Of a stretch of 64,000 nt of DNA, positions 53,588 to 64,000 are shown piece by piece; position 1 is the first letter of the stretch; each line of letters begins with the position of its first letter. Position numbers and translations under genes: made by a program. Under the pieces are notes generated by a model. It ran no database searches. It was not told the origin of the DNA and was given only the letters and a program-made list of their open reading frames with translations. Origin of the DNA: Phaeoceros laevis (lineage: Eukaryota; Anthocerotophyta; Anthocerotopsida; Notothyladales); assembly GCA_049999765.1 (NCBI GenBank), contig JBNGIQ010009459.1, forward strand, positions 163,813 through 227,812. Direction: 5' to 3'.

Positions 53588-55180
53588 GCCCTCCCGAGCT
53601 CTGTGAAGAGCACTCTCCCCCTGCTACCCAAACCTCAAACCTCAGAACTCTGTCAAAAACTTGCCAACAAAGCTGTGCCACTGACAGAGGACTGCTCTTT
53701 GTGGACACCCCTCCTACACTGGGGTTCCTACCTTGGGGGCTAAAGGAAGGCACAGAATGCGGATCCTGTTCCAGGAAAAAATGGCACCAGAGTGTCTACA
53801 CATATTCCGCCTTGTCTACAGGAGGAACCGCTCGGGGTTTCTACAATTCGATAAAAAAGTCGTCCAAAGATGCTGCCTGCGAGACGCAACCCGAGGATGC
53901 TAAATCTAGAGAGGATAATTGACAGAAATAGGCAACGAGAGGATAGTGAAAGACAACGTGTGTACAGTACCACACCCGGTGAAAGCTCTCGCCCGGACGT
54001 TACTAAGCAGTCAACACACACACATTCTGTACAACGAAATCGTAGTCGTGGCTTGGGAGCCGCCAAGCAATGTGACTGCCATGTCAGAAAGCACTGTATG
54101 CCTCATCTCTTCCACGGAGAGCTTTGTGTCTGCTTTTGCTCCATCCAGCTGCATCGAAGTGCTGCTGACCCAAACATATACCCCATATTGTCAACATAGC
54201 AAATGTTGCAAGGTATTTAGTGGTATTTCTCCCATTGTATACCGTTCCGAAAGGGACACATGGTGGCTGCCGAGGTTGTGAACCCCTTGCCGGCGTGAAC
54301 TTGAGAGGCCCGTCGCAGTGCGTGAACCTGTGGGCCCTATGCTGTGAGGTCCATTAAGGATCAAGCTCGCTGACCTTCGGAAGCGGAAACTGCTGAGGGC
54401 CTACGGGAACTTTGCGGACCGTGGAAGCGGGTTGTTGGGAGGTCCTTGGGGGACTCTGTAGTGGGGGCCTTCGGAAGCGTGCTGCGCGGCCTTCCGAGAC
54501 ACGCTGCGCTGGGGGAAATAACCCAGCTTGGTGGCGCCAAACGTTGTAATGACTGGATGAGTGGGAAACTCATAGCAGTAGGCGACTGCACTAGTGAGAG
54601 TGTAACCGCAACCCAAAGACCTGGCATCACCGGGCACACTTTTGCCCCGCGCTTATCACCTTGCAAACTACTCGTAATATGTTCTTATAGCTTCAAACTA
54701 GGGTAGGGTGGCACTCATTGGGTATTTTGATGCAGGTGGGGTATTATCCATGTCATGTTTTCTGGGTTGGGCCTAGCGTTTCCCACTACAACCACATCAT
54801 TTTGTAAAACTCGTTCTGAAACTCTACCTAGAACTCCACTTCATCTTTCAAACCTCGTTTTCAATCTCTACATAGAAGAGCAAAGTCACTATAGTCTATT
54901 TGCCTCGAGGGTCGCAAATTAAAGGCGTGTTTGGCAAACAAAGAATCCCAGAGGCAGAAATCGTAATTGTCGGTTACAGAAGAAAAGCCGAAATTTAACA
55001 ATGCTTGTTCTAGTGGATGTCATTTGAAGACCTTGGTGAGCGGACCTGTGATGAATTTGCATTCATTCCTTCCAATTGCTCCAGCTTCTCCAGAAGCTTC
55101 CTAGGCCTGGTGGTTACAGCTTTGCACAAAGCAGCAGAGTTCTAATGGGGATCTGGCTATTGTGCAGAGTATCTTCACGA
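53588..55180. other. Intergenic, no supported gene
   Basis: It includes the ankyrin gene promoter. A GC-rich patch at 54360-54560 has CTTCCGAG/CTTCGGAAG words in both directions. The rest is AT-balanced without features. Confidence 0.4.
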
Positions 55181-55199
55181 GAAAAGGCCTCATATTCTC

Positions 55200-56130
55200 C
55201 TGAACAGCAGCACCGACGGGTTGGCGTCACATTGTTGCATGTTGTTGCAAGAAGTGGCCAATGCCAAGTACTCAAGGCACTGCCGTACAGGCTTCAAGAC
55301 ATGAAAGTGAATGCCAAGCTAGGAGCAACATTCAGCCCTCTGCACCTGGCTTCCTATTGTGGGCATGTGGCAATGGTGGAGCATCTTCTGGAATGGCAGG
55401 ACCTGGACCTGGCATGGACCTGCTGGCAGCGCTAGCTAACCTCGAATGAGAAGTTCACAGCTCTGCGCATGGCATCACATGCGGGGCGGCAGGCATAGTC
55501 TGGACACATACTTGTGGCTGCTTGCAGCATTGTTGAATGCTGGGAACCGTCGAGGCCGAACTGCCCTGCACTATGCCTGCCAAAACGGGCATGCTGAGGT
55601 GGTGGAGAGCGAGCTGGTATCCTATGCAGAGTTCACTGATCCTAATGTGGCCGACCTCCTTCTGGGACCGGTGCCTCGTTCACTTGGCTGCCTTGATGGG
55701 TGGTCACTTTGAAGTGGGTGAAGAAGCTCATGGATGTCCCTGCATGGGTCACTCTTTGGAGTTGCTAGTTGCTGATTCCGCCTGCAGCAGCCCTGCTGGG
55801 ACTCCCTTCCCCGCCCAAGATTCAGACTGAACGCAGATGCAGAGAAGGTGCAGTCAGGCCACGGTGACATGGGAGGAGCTTTGAGCAGAAACGAGAGTGA
55901 CTACAGGGGGATGCACTGCCTTGCATCTGGCAGCACAGGAGAATCACGGCCATGTGGTTAGGGTTCTCCTGGAGAAGATGCTGGGCAAACCCGATGTGAA
56001 TCCGGTGGACGTGAATGGCATGACTCCTCTGCACTACGCCTCTGCTCGGGGACATGTGGAGGTGCGCAACCTGCTGACTCCAGACCCTAGAGTGGACGGG
56101 AATGCATCAGGAAACGTCCTCGCACGATTT
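55200..56130 (+). pseudogene. Decayed ankyrin gene, relative of the 51.6-53.6 kb gene
   Basis: Ankyrin cores appear in changing frames: VTLLHVVARSGQCQVLKAL near 55230, SPLHLASYCGHVAMVEHLLE near 55340, TALHYACQNGHAEVVE near 55560, TALHLAAQENHGHVVRVLLE near 55910 and NGMTPLHYASARGHVEVRNL near 56010. Stops and shifts separate them. The repeat spacing and the VNAK and NPVDVNG words resemble the intact gene, which lies in opposite orientation. The membrane region is missing. Confidence 0.75.
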
Positions 56131-56456
56131 GGCAATGGCGCTATTACCCCCGTGACAGACCGCTCCACCTGGCTGTGCGCATGGAGAGGCTGGAAGCAGT
56201 GGCGGAATTGCGTGCACACACAATGGTTCAAGCAACTCTGCGCAACTGGCAGAGACAGGGCTGCACTAACAAAAGGCCTTGTCGCTCAGCGCAATTTCGT
56301 TCATTGTGAAGTGTCGGTTACATCAGGAGAGTCTCGGCGAGTAGAGGTGTTGAGCACAAATCAAGGGCGGGTGTGGCGGAGGTGATGTAGCCGAACCACC
56401 ACAAAACAGGATGTAATAGCCCGTCCGAACTGGTTGCGGGTTTCGGGTTTATTACC

Positions 56457-58063
56457 ATGCTACCTCGTAGAGCAGGTCTGATGAGCGACATGACTGCCCA
56501 GGCTGAGAGCGCAGTACTACGAGGACTGAGGGATGTGCTGCTGCGCGTTCATACGGCGGCCGAGAGGTCCGGGAGGCCGGCCTCAGCGGTAGGCGATTCT
56601 TGCATGCTTGGTGGTTGAGACAAGGTGGCTGTGTAAGAAGTCTGAAAGCTCAAATTGCTTCTTTCTTTCGTTCTCTGCAGGTGAGACTGGTTGCTGTGAG
56701 CAAGACTAAGCCTGCGTCGCTCATCCAGGAGGTTTATGATGCAGGTCACCGGCATTTCGGTGAGAACTACGTGCAAGAGCTCATCGATAAGGCGCAAGCG
56801 GTAGGTCCTGACTTACGCTTCTTCACATTTTGAGCATTTTACCCCTTGTTGGCAGCTCAAGTTCTGTTGTTTCTGCTGTGCAGCAGTTGCCAACGGACAT
56901 ACGTTGGCACTTTATTGGCCACCTTCAGAGCAACAAGGCCAAAGCTCTAGTCTGTCAGTACCAGAAACGCCTCGCCATATGTGTTGGAGTAGCCTTTTCT
57001 CGGCTCTGCTCAAGTTACAGGGCAACTGTTTGACTGATCAGCTGTCTGCACTTGTGCAATTCAGCTGGTGTGCCCAACCTCTTCATGGTAGAAGGCGTTG
57101 ACAGTCCAAAGGTAAGAATGCTTCGTCGTTAAGTGTGAAGGGTGTCGGCTCTGTGTACTTTCGTGGCTTCCTTACCTTCGAACATGGCTTGCGGACAGCA
57201 GAATGCTGGTTTCTTTTAACTAGCTAGTGTCCAAGATGAAAACATTTCTCTGTAGGAACGAAGGTCGTCCCTCATTTCTGCCTGGCGACAGTGACAGTCT
57301 TGATCGTGAGCTGTGCTTTTACTTGGCAGTGATAAAGGTCCTGTCTGCTTGCAGGTTGCCAATCACTTGGATCGGGCTGTCGGTGGTCTTGGAAGAAGTG
57401 CACTCAAAGTACTAGTGCAAGTAAATACCAGTGGAGAAGCCTGTAAGTTATTCGCATGTCTATCAGAGCTGTAGGTCGTTAGCTTCGCTTGTAACATTTT
57501 TTTCTCTTGTTACTTCTAGCCAAGTCAGGAACTGCTCCATCAGAATCAGTTGAGCTTGCAAAATACGTGAGAACAGAGTGTCCTAACTTGGAGTTTTGTG
57601 GCTTCATGACTATCGGCATGCTTGACTACACTTCCACTCCAGAAAATTTCAAGGTCAAGTTCGTTTGTACACGTTTTATAATTCGGATTATGTGCTCTAG
57701 CACCCACCACTTCAATTTTCATACTTGGTTGATTCAGACTGTCCTTGGAGTATTCTGATTTTTTTTCAAGCATGTTTTTGGTCTTACTGGATGCAGACTT
57801 TGAAAAGGTGTCAGGATGAAGCATGTGAAGTTCTTGGCCTCCGTGAGGAGCAGTGTGAACTCTCGATGGGCATGTCTGGTGATTTCGAGCAGGCGGTAAA
57901 ATTTTGTCTAGGAGAGTGTTGTGCTTGTGTGGAAAAACTTGGAAGTGGAACTGACCTGGCTTGTTGGTCGTGGCTTTCCGGCTTGTGGCAGATCCACATG
58001 GGAAGCACCAGCGTAAGGGTGGGATCTGGAATTTTTGGAGCACGAGATTATGCAGCCAAGTGA
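56457..58063 (+). CDS. PLPHP: Pyridoxal-phosphate homeostasis protein (YggS/PROSC), 253 aa
   Basis: Exons: 56457-56588, 56681-56800, 56884-56953, 57065-57111, 57355-57442, 57520-57653, 57797-57895 and 57992-58063, all in frame. There are two in-frame starts, ATG 56457 and ATG 56481; from the second the protein is 245 aa. The PLP-binding lysine is in LVAVSKTKP (Lys44, counted from the second Met). Other family marks are [40 protein letters not shown] and [14 protein letters not shown]. The protein carries PLP and keeps free vitamin B6 aldehyde balanced in cytosol or organelles. The exon 3 donor is chosen as GTCAGT at 56954, since other GTs break the frame. Confidence 0.95.
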
Positions 58064-58322
58064 AACTTTGGAGGTTCTTAGCAAAGTTTGCCTAGCTGGA
58101 GATAGCCTTTGGTGGAGGAATCCGGAGACGGGCTGAGCGGAGTCTTGTACGTGCTCTATGGGATCCGAAGTTCCACTAATTGTTATGACCAGCAAGCCGA
58201 CAACTTTCCTGGACATGGCGCGTGATCACACGCCCATTGGCTTTACGACTTCACACCTTTACAGGCTGGTTTATCCTTTTCCATACATGGGTTACTGGCA
58301 CTTACTGCGGTACGCTAGGCAA

Positions 58323-58330
58323 TCTATATA
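58323..58330 (+). promoter_or_regulatory. TATA-box candidate (CTATATAAT)
   Basis: A good TATATAA match about 105 bp before the pfkB-like remnant; no other promoter element was identified. Confidence 0.3.
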
Positions 58331-58433
58331 ATGCCAGCACAGCACCTGTATTGAAAGTAGTCCTTCACTCCTTGGTTCTAGTAAAGACCTAGAGGGTGTT
58401 CAGCGCCAACTCGGAATACACTGAGTCCCCGCC

Positions 58434-58718
58434 TTGCCTGCACAACTGGTCGACCGAACTGGTGCAGACTCTGCAGAGGACTCTTTTCTTTCTGGGTTCT
58501 CTGCTGGTATCTATCAGGGCTTGGCTGTGGACAAGGCAGTCCTCCTGGGTAACTACTTCGGAGCCTTGGCTGTAGGCCAGGTCGGGGTGCCACACTTCTC
58601 TCCCTCCCAACTTCGTGTGGCAGCTCTCCAATTGCAGTATCGAAGCCGATTACAGGAGGTCTTGAAAACCGTCAATCTCTCTAAGCCACAAGCAGAAACG
58701 GTGAGGCAGTCGAGTTAG
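58434..58718 (+). pseudogene. 3' fragment of a pfkB-family carbohydrate kinase
   Basis: The frame contains LVDRTGADSAEDSFLSGFSA, then GLAVDKAVLLGNYFGALAVG, the C-terminal active-site region of pfkB kinases (normally D-T-x-G-A-G-D-x-F). The catalytic GAGD reads GADSAED, with three extra residues that look like nine leftover intron bases (ACTCTGCAG). A stop lies just upstream in frame and the N-terminal two thirds are absent. It is therefore a dead fragment or a retained 3' exon. The closest family feel is plant pfkB sugar/nucleoside kinases with the LLGNFFG motif. Confidence 0.6.
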
Positions 58719-58905
58719 TGATGCTTTCCTGCGCATCTTGCTAGTAGGGACTACACGAGCCTGTCAAGTACCCATCCTTTGTCAGGGGCATATAGCCCGT
58801 TATAATGGCATCCTAAGTCACTGCATGCATTCGGGCTCCTCTCGGGGTGAACATCCTCCAAGCTCCCAGGCCTGGCATGGTAAACTAGCTAGGCAGACAC
58901 ATCTG

Positions 58906-59009
58906 ACTGATGAGAATTGGTGACTTGGGGCCTACTATACTTGTTCCCATGCCTATCACTGATGAGAATTGGTGACTTGGGGCCTACTATACTTATTCCC
59001 ATGCCTACC
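58906..59009 (+). repeat. 52-bp tandem duplication
   Basis: ACTGATGAGAATTGGTGACT... to ATGCCTATC/ACC occurs twice in a row, with about two base changes. Confidence 0.9.
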
Positions 59010-59902
59010 GGAAGTACCAACGGTGGCTACTTAGCAACCCTGTAACGTTCCGCATGAGTGTCCATTTTGCTTTCAAGAGTCTACTCATGAATAATGAAGC
59101 TCGTTCCTGTTGCAAGCAGCAACTCTAGTTACGCTACTCTACAGGTTTGCATTTCCACCCGTCTGCAGGAAGGAAGATTATTTAGAGTGCTTTGGGTGGA
59201 AAACACTTGTCGCCTTCAAAACTTGATATCACAAAGCTGCTGCTGACAGGCACACAGTTGTTTGTTCCCCACCGGACAACCAGGCCTCATCATCTAGCCA
59301 CAGAAACTTCTGCACACATGGGGACGATGAGTGGCCGCTCAAAGCATAGAAATCATGAGATGCTGCTTTAGGAAGCCACCTTGGAAGCACCTATCACTTT
59401 TTACAAAGCTTCTAGCTAGTACGGAGGATTCTTGGGCAATATTGTAAACCTTGCATCCATTTCTACCCCAAATTTACTACTCATTAAATTTTTATCGAAA
59501 CATATATCTGGATGAATTTATTGTGTAATGTATATACCGGTATTCATCACATGTGTACTGCATATAATGCTGCACATGGCTGCCCATGAGGCCATGATGG
59601 TGGCCACCGCGACCTCGAATCTGTAACGCAGTGTCTGTGGACAACAATGGAAGAGACTGTTACGTATATATACAGCTGGGAGCACCCATCCTTGCAAGCT
59701 TCCGGTGCCTTCCTTCCTTCACAGCTGCACCTAGCTCAAGATTGCAGATGCTTCAATTGCCAATGGCTCTCAAGGCTGTGGAAGCTAGCTATCCCATTTC
59801 TTGTCTGAAACTTGTGGTGATCCATCCAGGAAAGAGTACGGTAGCTCCAGAGTGCAAGCTTTGATTTTCCTAGCCACAGCTAGCTAGCATTTTGCAATTG
59901 CA
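59010..59902. other. Upstream region of the terpene synthase
   Basis: No gene is supported. AT-rich at 59450-59560. Confidence 0.45.
59662..59671 (+). promoter_or_regulatory. TATA-box candidate of the terpene synthase gene
   Basis: GTATATATAC about 235 bp before the ATG at 59903, leaving room for a leader of about 200 bases. Confidence 0.4.
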
Positions 59903-61021
59903 ATGGTCTCCCCTCTGTCAAATTCCTTGGTCCGGCCCCGGGTGCAGCCCAAGCTGCTTGGCATCATCAAGAACGCTAACGGCGATGTGAAGCCTGAAGC
60001 AGGAGCAGCACCGGTACCCAAGCTGAGGCCTCTGTACCTCGAGTTTCTCAACCAAATGTGCTTCGCCAACTCCGCGGAATCCTGCAATCCACAGCGGCTG
60101 GAAGCCATCTGCAGCAGCGTGACAGCCCTTTGCCGCCCCATTGTGCCTCCGGGAATCATCGCCCAGAGCGCTTTGATTGCCGAGATGCCCTACCGGTACC
60201 ACCCATTTGAGCTGCAGGTCAAGATTGCGCACTACAACGCGTTGATGATGTTCGTGGACGACCTGGGGTGGCTCCAGCAGGAGGAGGAACGACAGCGGTT
60301 GCTGGAGGACTTCACCCTGTTCCATTACAAGTTCACCAGCCCGGAAGGCTACGCCAAGCTCTACCCTGGGCGGGGCGACCTGCACCATGTGTTGGAGGAC
60401 ACCATCGTCTTCTTCAATTCCGAGCAGAGCCCCTTCTTCGGCACCGACCATCGGCTGCACTCCCAAATGGTGAAATGCTACTTGGAATTCCTGGACGGCA
60501 CCATGCTGGAGGAGCACTACAGGGAGAATCCGCTCGACTTTGCCGGCCACCAGATGAGGCTCCTGCCCACCGCGCTGCGGCGGAAGACGGGAATTGCGGA
60601 GCCCTACGCCTGCTTCACGATCATGAACACGGCGGCCTCCTGCAGGAGCAAGGAGGAGCAGCGCTTCTTCTACAACAAGCTCTACCCGCTGGTTCCTGAC
60701 TTGATGGCGGTGATCGAGTACGTCAACGATGTGCCCTCGTTTTACAAGGAGATGGAGAACGGGGAACACGACGGCTGCATCGTCACCGACGCCAGGGCGC
60801 ACGGCGTGAGCCCGGAAGAGGCGCTGGAGGTGTACGCCGAGTATTGCGTGGACGCTCGGAGGCGGATCATTGCCATCGTGGACAAGGCCGAGTCTGCTGA
60901 GATGAAGAGGAATGTGCTGCAGTTCTTCCAGGGCTACCTGGTTTTCCATGTCTGCAACAGGCGCTACCGCCTGAACGAAGTGTTGCCAGATGGTTGGTGC
61001 AACGGTGACATTTTCGGATAG
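59903..61021 (+). CDS. Microbial-type terpene synthase-like protein (fungal sesquiterpene-synthase family), 372 aa
   Basis: Intronless. The protein is a single alpha-domain class I terpene synthase without the plant beta/gamma domains, so it is not a typical plant TPS. The first metal motif is FVDDLGWL (Asp119, Asp120). The second is NDVPSFYKE (Asn275, Asp276, Ser279, Glu283). A product-sensing RRY triplet is at 353-355. The C-terminal third resembles fungal trichodiene-synthase-family (TRI5) enzymes most. The start at 59903 follows a TATA candidate; the first 45 residues look unstructured. MTPSL genes are known in non-seed plants and are thought to derive from microbes. Substrate is likely farnesyl diphosphate and product unknown. 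The variant DDLGW lacks the usual third acidic residue of DDxxD/E. Confidence 0.88.
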   Translation: MVSPLSNSLVRPRVQPKLLGIIKNANGDVKPEAGAAPVPKLRPLYLEFLNQMCFANSAESCNPQRLEAICSSVTALCRPIVPPGIIAQSALIAEMPYRYHPFELQVKIAHYNALMMFVDDLGWLQQEEERQRLLEDFTLFHYKFTSPEGYAKLYPGRGDLHHVLEDTIVFFNSEQSPFFGTDHRLHSQMVKCYLEFLDGTMLEEHYRENPLDFAGHQMRLLPTALRRKTGIAEPYACFTIMNTAASCRSKEEQRFFYNKLYPLVPDLMAVIEYVNDVPSFYKEMENGEHDGCIVTDARAHGVSPEEALEVYAEYCVDARRRIIAIVDKAESAEMKRNVLQFFQGYLVFHVCNRRYRLNEVLPDGWCNGDIFG

Positions 61022-61205
61022 ACTTGTAAATTTCGACATAGCTTAGAGCTGTTGGCATCCATCGATATTATATATCATGGACGAGGTGAAGAAGAATCTT
61101 GAAGAAGTTTATTTCTGGTGTTGGGTTGGGCAAGAAGCCATGTGCACGTGATCATGAAGTGACATGAACAGTCTTGACCTCGAGGAAGTTGAGAAACTTG
61201 CTGAC

Positions 61206-61291
61206 ATGGCTGCGTCTACTGAATTCTTAGAGAGGGTCACACTGAGCTATGGCTGCGTCTACTGAATTCTTAGAGAGGGTCACACTGAGCT
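61206..61291 (+). repeat. 43-bp tandem duplication
   Basis: ATGGCTGCGTCTACTGAATT... to CACTGAGCT is present twice, identical by eye. Confidence 0.95.
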
Positions 61292-61300
61292 ATCATGATA

Positions 61301-61425
61301 GCTCAGCATTCGTGGTTGAAAACCTTGTCTCAGGATAGTTTCTGGTGCTAGTTTCAGCACATAGCTCAGTGTCCGTGGTTGAAAACCTTGTCTTAGGATA
61401 GTTTCTGGTGCTAATTTCAGCACAA
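61301..61425 (+). repeat. 63-bp tandem duplication
   Basis: GCTCAG..TCCGTGGTTGAAAA... to TTTCAGCACA occurs twice with about five differences. It starts ten bases after the 43-bp duplication. Confidence 0.9.
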
Positions 61426-63575
61426 TGTACGCGGTCACAATCTATAAAGGGGTGCCTCTTTCACAAAAAAACAGTCTTGGGCTCCCCTAGAGCCACCAGC
61501 TGGAATTTAGCAAGGGGAGAATGAAGTAGGTCGCTAGGGTTGGGGCCAATTGCAAACTTGTACCAAACTTGTACCCAGCTGGACCAGAGATGTCCAGCAG
61601 CAGCCGAAGGTGGTGAGGAGCTCGAGCCCCGTACAAGTGGCCACTGAAGCTCAAGGAACTCGTCTATTGGACAATAAAATCTATAAAAAGTCAGAGAAGA
61701 AGAAGAAAAGTTTGTTTCTGGTGTTTGGTTGGGCAAAAGACTCGAAGATGATGCTCCATGAATCCCAAAAGAACATGACAATCTCCAGCTGCTGTACACA
61801 TATTGCTAAGACCAGAATTTCCTTGATGGCAGAGACCAGTATTGCGCCAATATTCTTTCACTAGCTGGCTTTTTATCAGAAGGGAGGGAAGAGCCTCGGC
61901 ACGGCACATGTGATCACGTGATCATAAAATAAAAACAAGTGCCTGGGCTCATGGCCAGGCTGTCGTCTACTGGGGTTGGGGGCCACCAATCGTCCCGTGA
62001 TGAGACTCCACACCAATAATGAGCTTGGAATTGCTCACAGGACAGCGGCAATGGCTCATCACAAGGACTGCACTACAATATGTCCCAACTTGCCTGGGAC
62101 GTCCACCACTGGAATTTCCTTCCCTGGAAATCGCCAAGTTTGTTTCCAGCAGCAAGGGTCTGAGCAGCATTTGCATCAGGAGATGACTCCATCTCCACGC
62201 CCCTAGGCCTGCTGCACCAATACCAGCAGCACCAGCAACAAGATGCGGCGGGCGGCGGCAGCCAGTGTGATCACCCTGAGAGGGAGGCTTAGCTAGGCTA
62301 GGGCAAATGGACGCTGTGGTGAAGGCCAAGACGCAGCTAGCCATGGCCAGCTCTTCCATTTCCACTTCAAATTTCTCTGGAGAAGCAGTCCTCCCTCCTA
62401 TGCTAAGAATTAGGTACTTACTGCTATAGACTCCAGGGTCACCAAACCACAAAGACCCATGCAAGTGTCAAGCAGCAGGCATGGTCAGGTCAGAAAGTGC
62501 AATTGCTGAGACAACTTCACCCAACTTCAGCCTAGCTATAGGCTGTTGCTGTTCTCAAGGACCTGGGTTTACTATGCTCGGACGTAGGGCACCGAATCTC
62601 TATGCCTAGGAACCAAAAGGAAGAGCTGACTTGAGCTGATCAAGGCACTAACAGTGCCTGCAATACAATGCGTCTAACAGCAAGACTCTACCCAGCACAA
62701 GGGGGAGGGCAATTTAGAACCTGAAGAGCTCAAGCACAAACCAACCCGCCCCCTGATACAATGCTCTGCCTGTAGGCCTTGAATAGGCCAGGACAACAGA
62801 AACACCGACAGTCCCATGAGAGTGGAGTGAGCCGGAGCGAATCAATCCTAAATTGCTCGCAAGCTGTGCACTGCCAAATAGTCACACACACGCACACACA
62901 GCCAGCTTGCAATCACGCTAGCTAGTTCAAGTTTCTTCTCCACGATCTATGCAGCAGTTATGCTCAGCTTGATTTTGCCCTAAGAAGACTCATAGAGCTT
63001 GCATATCAGTAATGCTCCCAGCTCGGACCAGATAAGGGCATTCTTCAGGGCTATCACCATGTCGTTACTCAGAGCCTGGCCTCAGCCGTCTTCCGGCTGG
63101 CTTACACCGGCTCCAGAGTCAACACCGCAGCATGCTCCCAGCACGCTCAAAGCCAATAAGTCACATCACGTCGAAATACCTGGCGAGGTGTTCAATTCCA
63201 ATGTGGAGTTGGCTACAACACCATACCCACACTACTACTACGTCGAAGTGAAAACCTGTGTCCAGAGGAAGAAGAAGAAGACGTGTATTCCAAGTGATTG
63301 AGTGATTCTAAGGAAGCTGTTCATGTTGTAAATTTTCGCGGTGTGGTCATTATTTACCCAAAGAAAATAAACCTCCTCCACCTCCTCCGCAGGAAAGCTA
63401 CACTCCATGGTGCATGGTGTGTGCAACGGATCGTCGGTAGTCTCGGAGCTACGTTATCCGCAACATAACTCACCACACGCTGAGCTCAGAAACCACAAGA
63501 CTTGGCCCGGACGTCACATAGCCTAAATACATACGCAGCCGAGATGCAAGTAAAGCCCTAGAAGGCTTCAAGGTC
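61426..63575. other. Intergenic, no supported gene
   Basis: The segment at 61690-61790 (GTTTCTGGTGTTTGGTTGGGCA) is a diverged copy of 61100-61180 (ATTTCTGGTGTTGGGTTGGGCA). A 14-bp palindrome TGATCACGTGATCA lies at 61911-61924, with a G-box core CACGTG. A CA-rich patch sits near 62883. ORFs up to 165 codons have no recognisable content. Confidence 0.45.
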
Positions 63576-63578
63576 AGA

Positions 63579-63589
63579 TGGTCTATATA
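63579..63589 (+). promoter_or_regulatory. TATA-box candidate of CDKC
   Basis: GTCTATATATGG lies about 110 bp before the CDKC start codon, a reasonable distance for a short leader. Confidence 0.45.
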
Positions 63590-63695
63590 TGGTCTTCGAC
63601 TGACTCACCTACGTGTAAATCGGATGCTGCACTCGGTTCAAGCTTGTTGACTAGACTAACAGACTGCGAGCTGAGCTCCCCCAAAGTCACCAAGG

Positions 63696-64000
63696 ATGTC
63701 GATCGCCGGGCCCGGCCAGCTGAACCTGGAAGAATCGCCATCTTGGGGATCCCGCAGCGTGGATTGTTTTGACAAGATTGAACAGATTGGAGAGGGAACT
63801 TACGGGTACGTTTTCGAGCAACTCTAGGTTGGAAGTTGTAGGCAATTGCTCTTCCAATTCCTGATAGATTGTCCTGCTGTGTGACAACAGTCAGGTGTAC
63901 ATGGCAAAAGAGAAGGCCACGGGAGAGATTGTGGCCCTGAAGAAAGTGAGGATGGACAACGAGAAGGAGGGGGTATGACCTTCTTTGTCACGCATGAACC
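63696..64000 (+). CDS. CDKC: Cyclin-dependent kinase C (CDK9-like), first two exons, truncated by the window end
   Basis: Exons 63696-63805 and 63891-63972; the next donor is at 63973 and the gene continues off the right edge. The head [18 protein letters not shown] is the plant CDKC signature. Then come the glycine loop IGEGTYGQVYMAK and the ATP-binding lysine in [19 protein letters not shown] with cyclin T phosphorylates the RNA polymerase II C-terminal domain (P-TEFb role) in the nucleus. Phase 2 and phase 0 junctions keep the frame. Confidence 0.95.

Noticed and set aside
59918-61039. A 373-codon open frame on the minus strand opposite the terpene synthase
   Set aside because: It is a mirror of GC-rich third codon positions in the plus-strand gene; it has no domain and the plus frame carries all catalytic motifs.
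61967-62464. A 165-codon minus-strand ORF
   Set aside because: No recognisable motif, no splice-supported context; composition like random open DNA.
62999-63301. A 100-codon ORF upstream of CDKC
   Set aside because: No signal peptide, no domain, and a basic low-complexity end; probably non-coding leader or intergenic.

Overview
The window is nuclear DNA of a land plant, most likely a non-seed vascular plant with a compact genome (a Selaginella-like lycophyte is my best guess). The reasons are plant-only families (COBRA-like, cellulose synthase-like D, CDKC, MET1, an LRR receptor kinase of the NILR1 type), a GASA peptide gene, decayed PLS-type pentatricopeptide (PPR) fragments, an intronless microbial-type terpene synthase, and short introns of about 60-250 bp. 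The species cannot be proved from the sequence alone. There are two assembly gaps: 10 N at 4200-4209 and 400 N at 38504-38903.

Layout. Bases 1-1282 are the 5' end of a copia-type LTR retrotransposon on the minus strand (LTR, primer-binding site, broken gag region). Bases 2-5 kb hold wrecked PPR fragments, a tRNA-Pro-like relic and duplicated DNA, ending in a frameshifted secreted LRR gene (5263-6473). Bases 7.2-29.7 kb are a dense run of housekeeping genes: a six-exon PIN-like protein (-), a predicted mitochondrial coiled-coil protein (-), BRCC36 (+, with an AT-AC intron), LPEAT1 (-), MET1 (-), a COBRA-like protein (+) and a GT90/CAP10 glycosyltransferase (+). Bases 32-45 kb carry CSLD (+), tRNA-Gly(GCC) (-), an NILR1-like receptor kinase (+, 5' end lost in the gap), an Hv1 proton channel (-) and a GASA peptide (+) with a histidine-rich linker.

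Bases 44.9-51.5 kb are repeat-rich. A 1.1-kb repeat is intact at 44938-46038. A second copy is split in two (47979-48532 and 51071-51492) around a 2.5-kb insert. Between the copies lies a broken P-loop NTPase resembling the Crinkler-type (CR) effector NTPases. Bases 51.6-64 kb hold an ankyrin-PGG membrane protein (-), a decayed inverted relative of it (+), the PLP homeostasis protein (+), a pfkB kinase remnant (+), an intronless terpene synthase (+) and the first two exons of CDKC (+), which runs off the right edge.

The genes do not form one pathway. Shared themes are cell wall (COBL, CSLD), perception and defence (NILR1-like, LRR protein, ankyrin-PGG, GASA, terpene synthase, CR relic) and DNA/chromatin (MET1, BRCC36). 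Exon models for PIN, BRCC36, LPEAT1, MET1, COBL, GT90, CSLD, GASA and PLPHP were built by hand from splice sites; every one keeps an open frame from start to stop.
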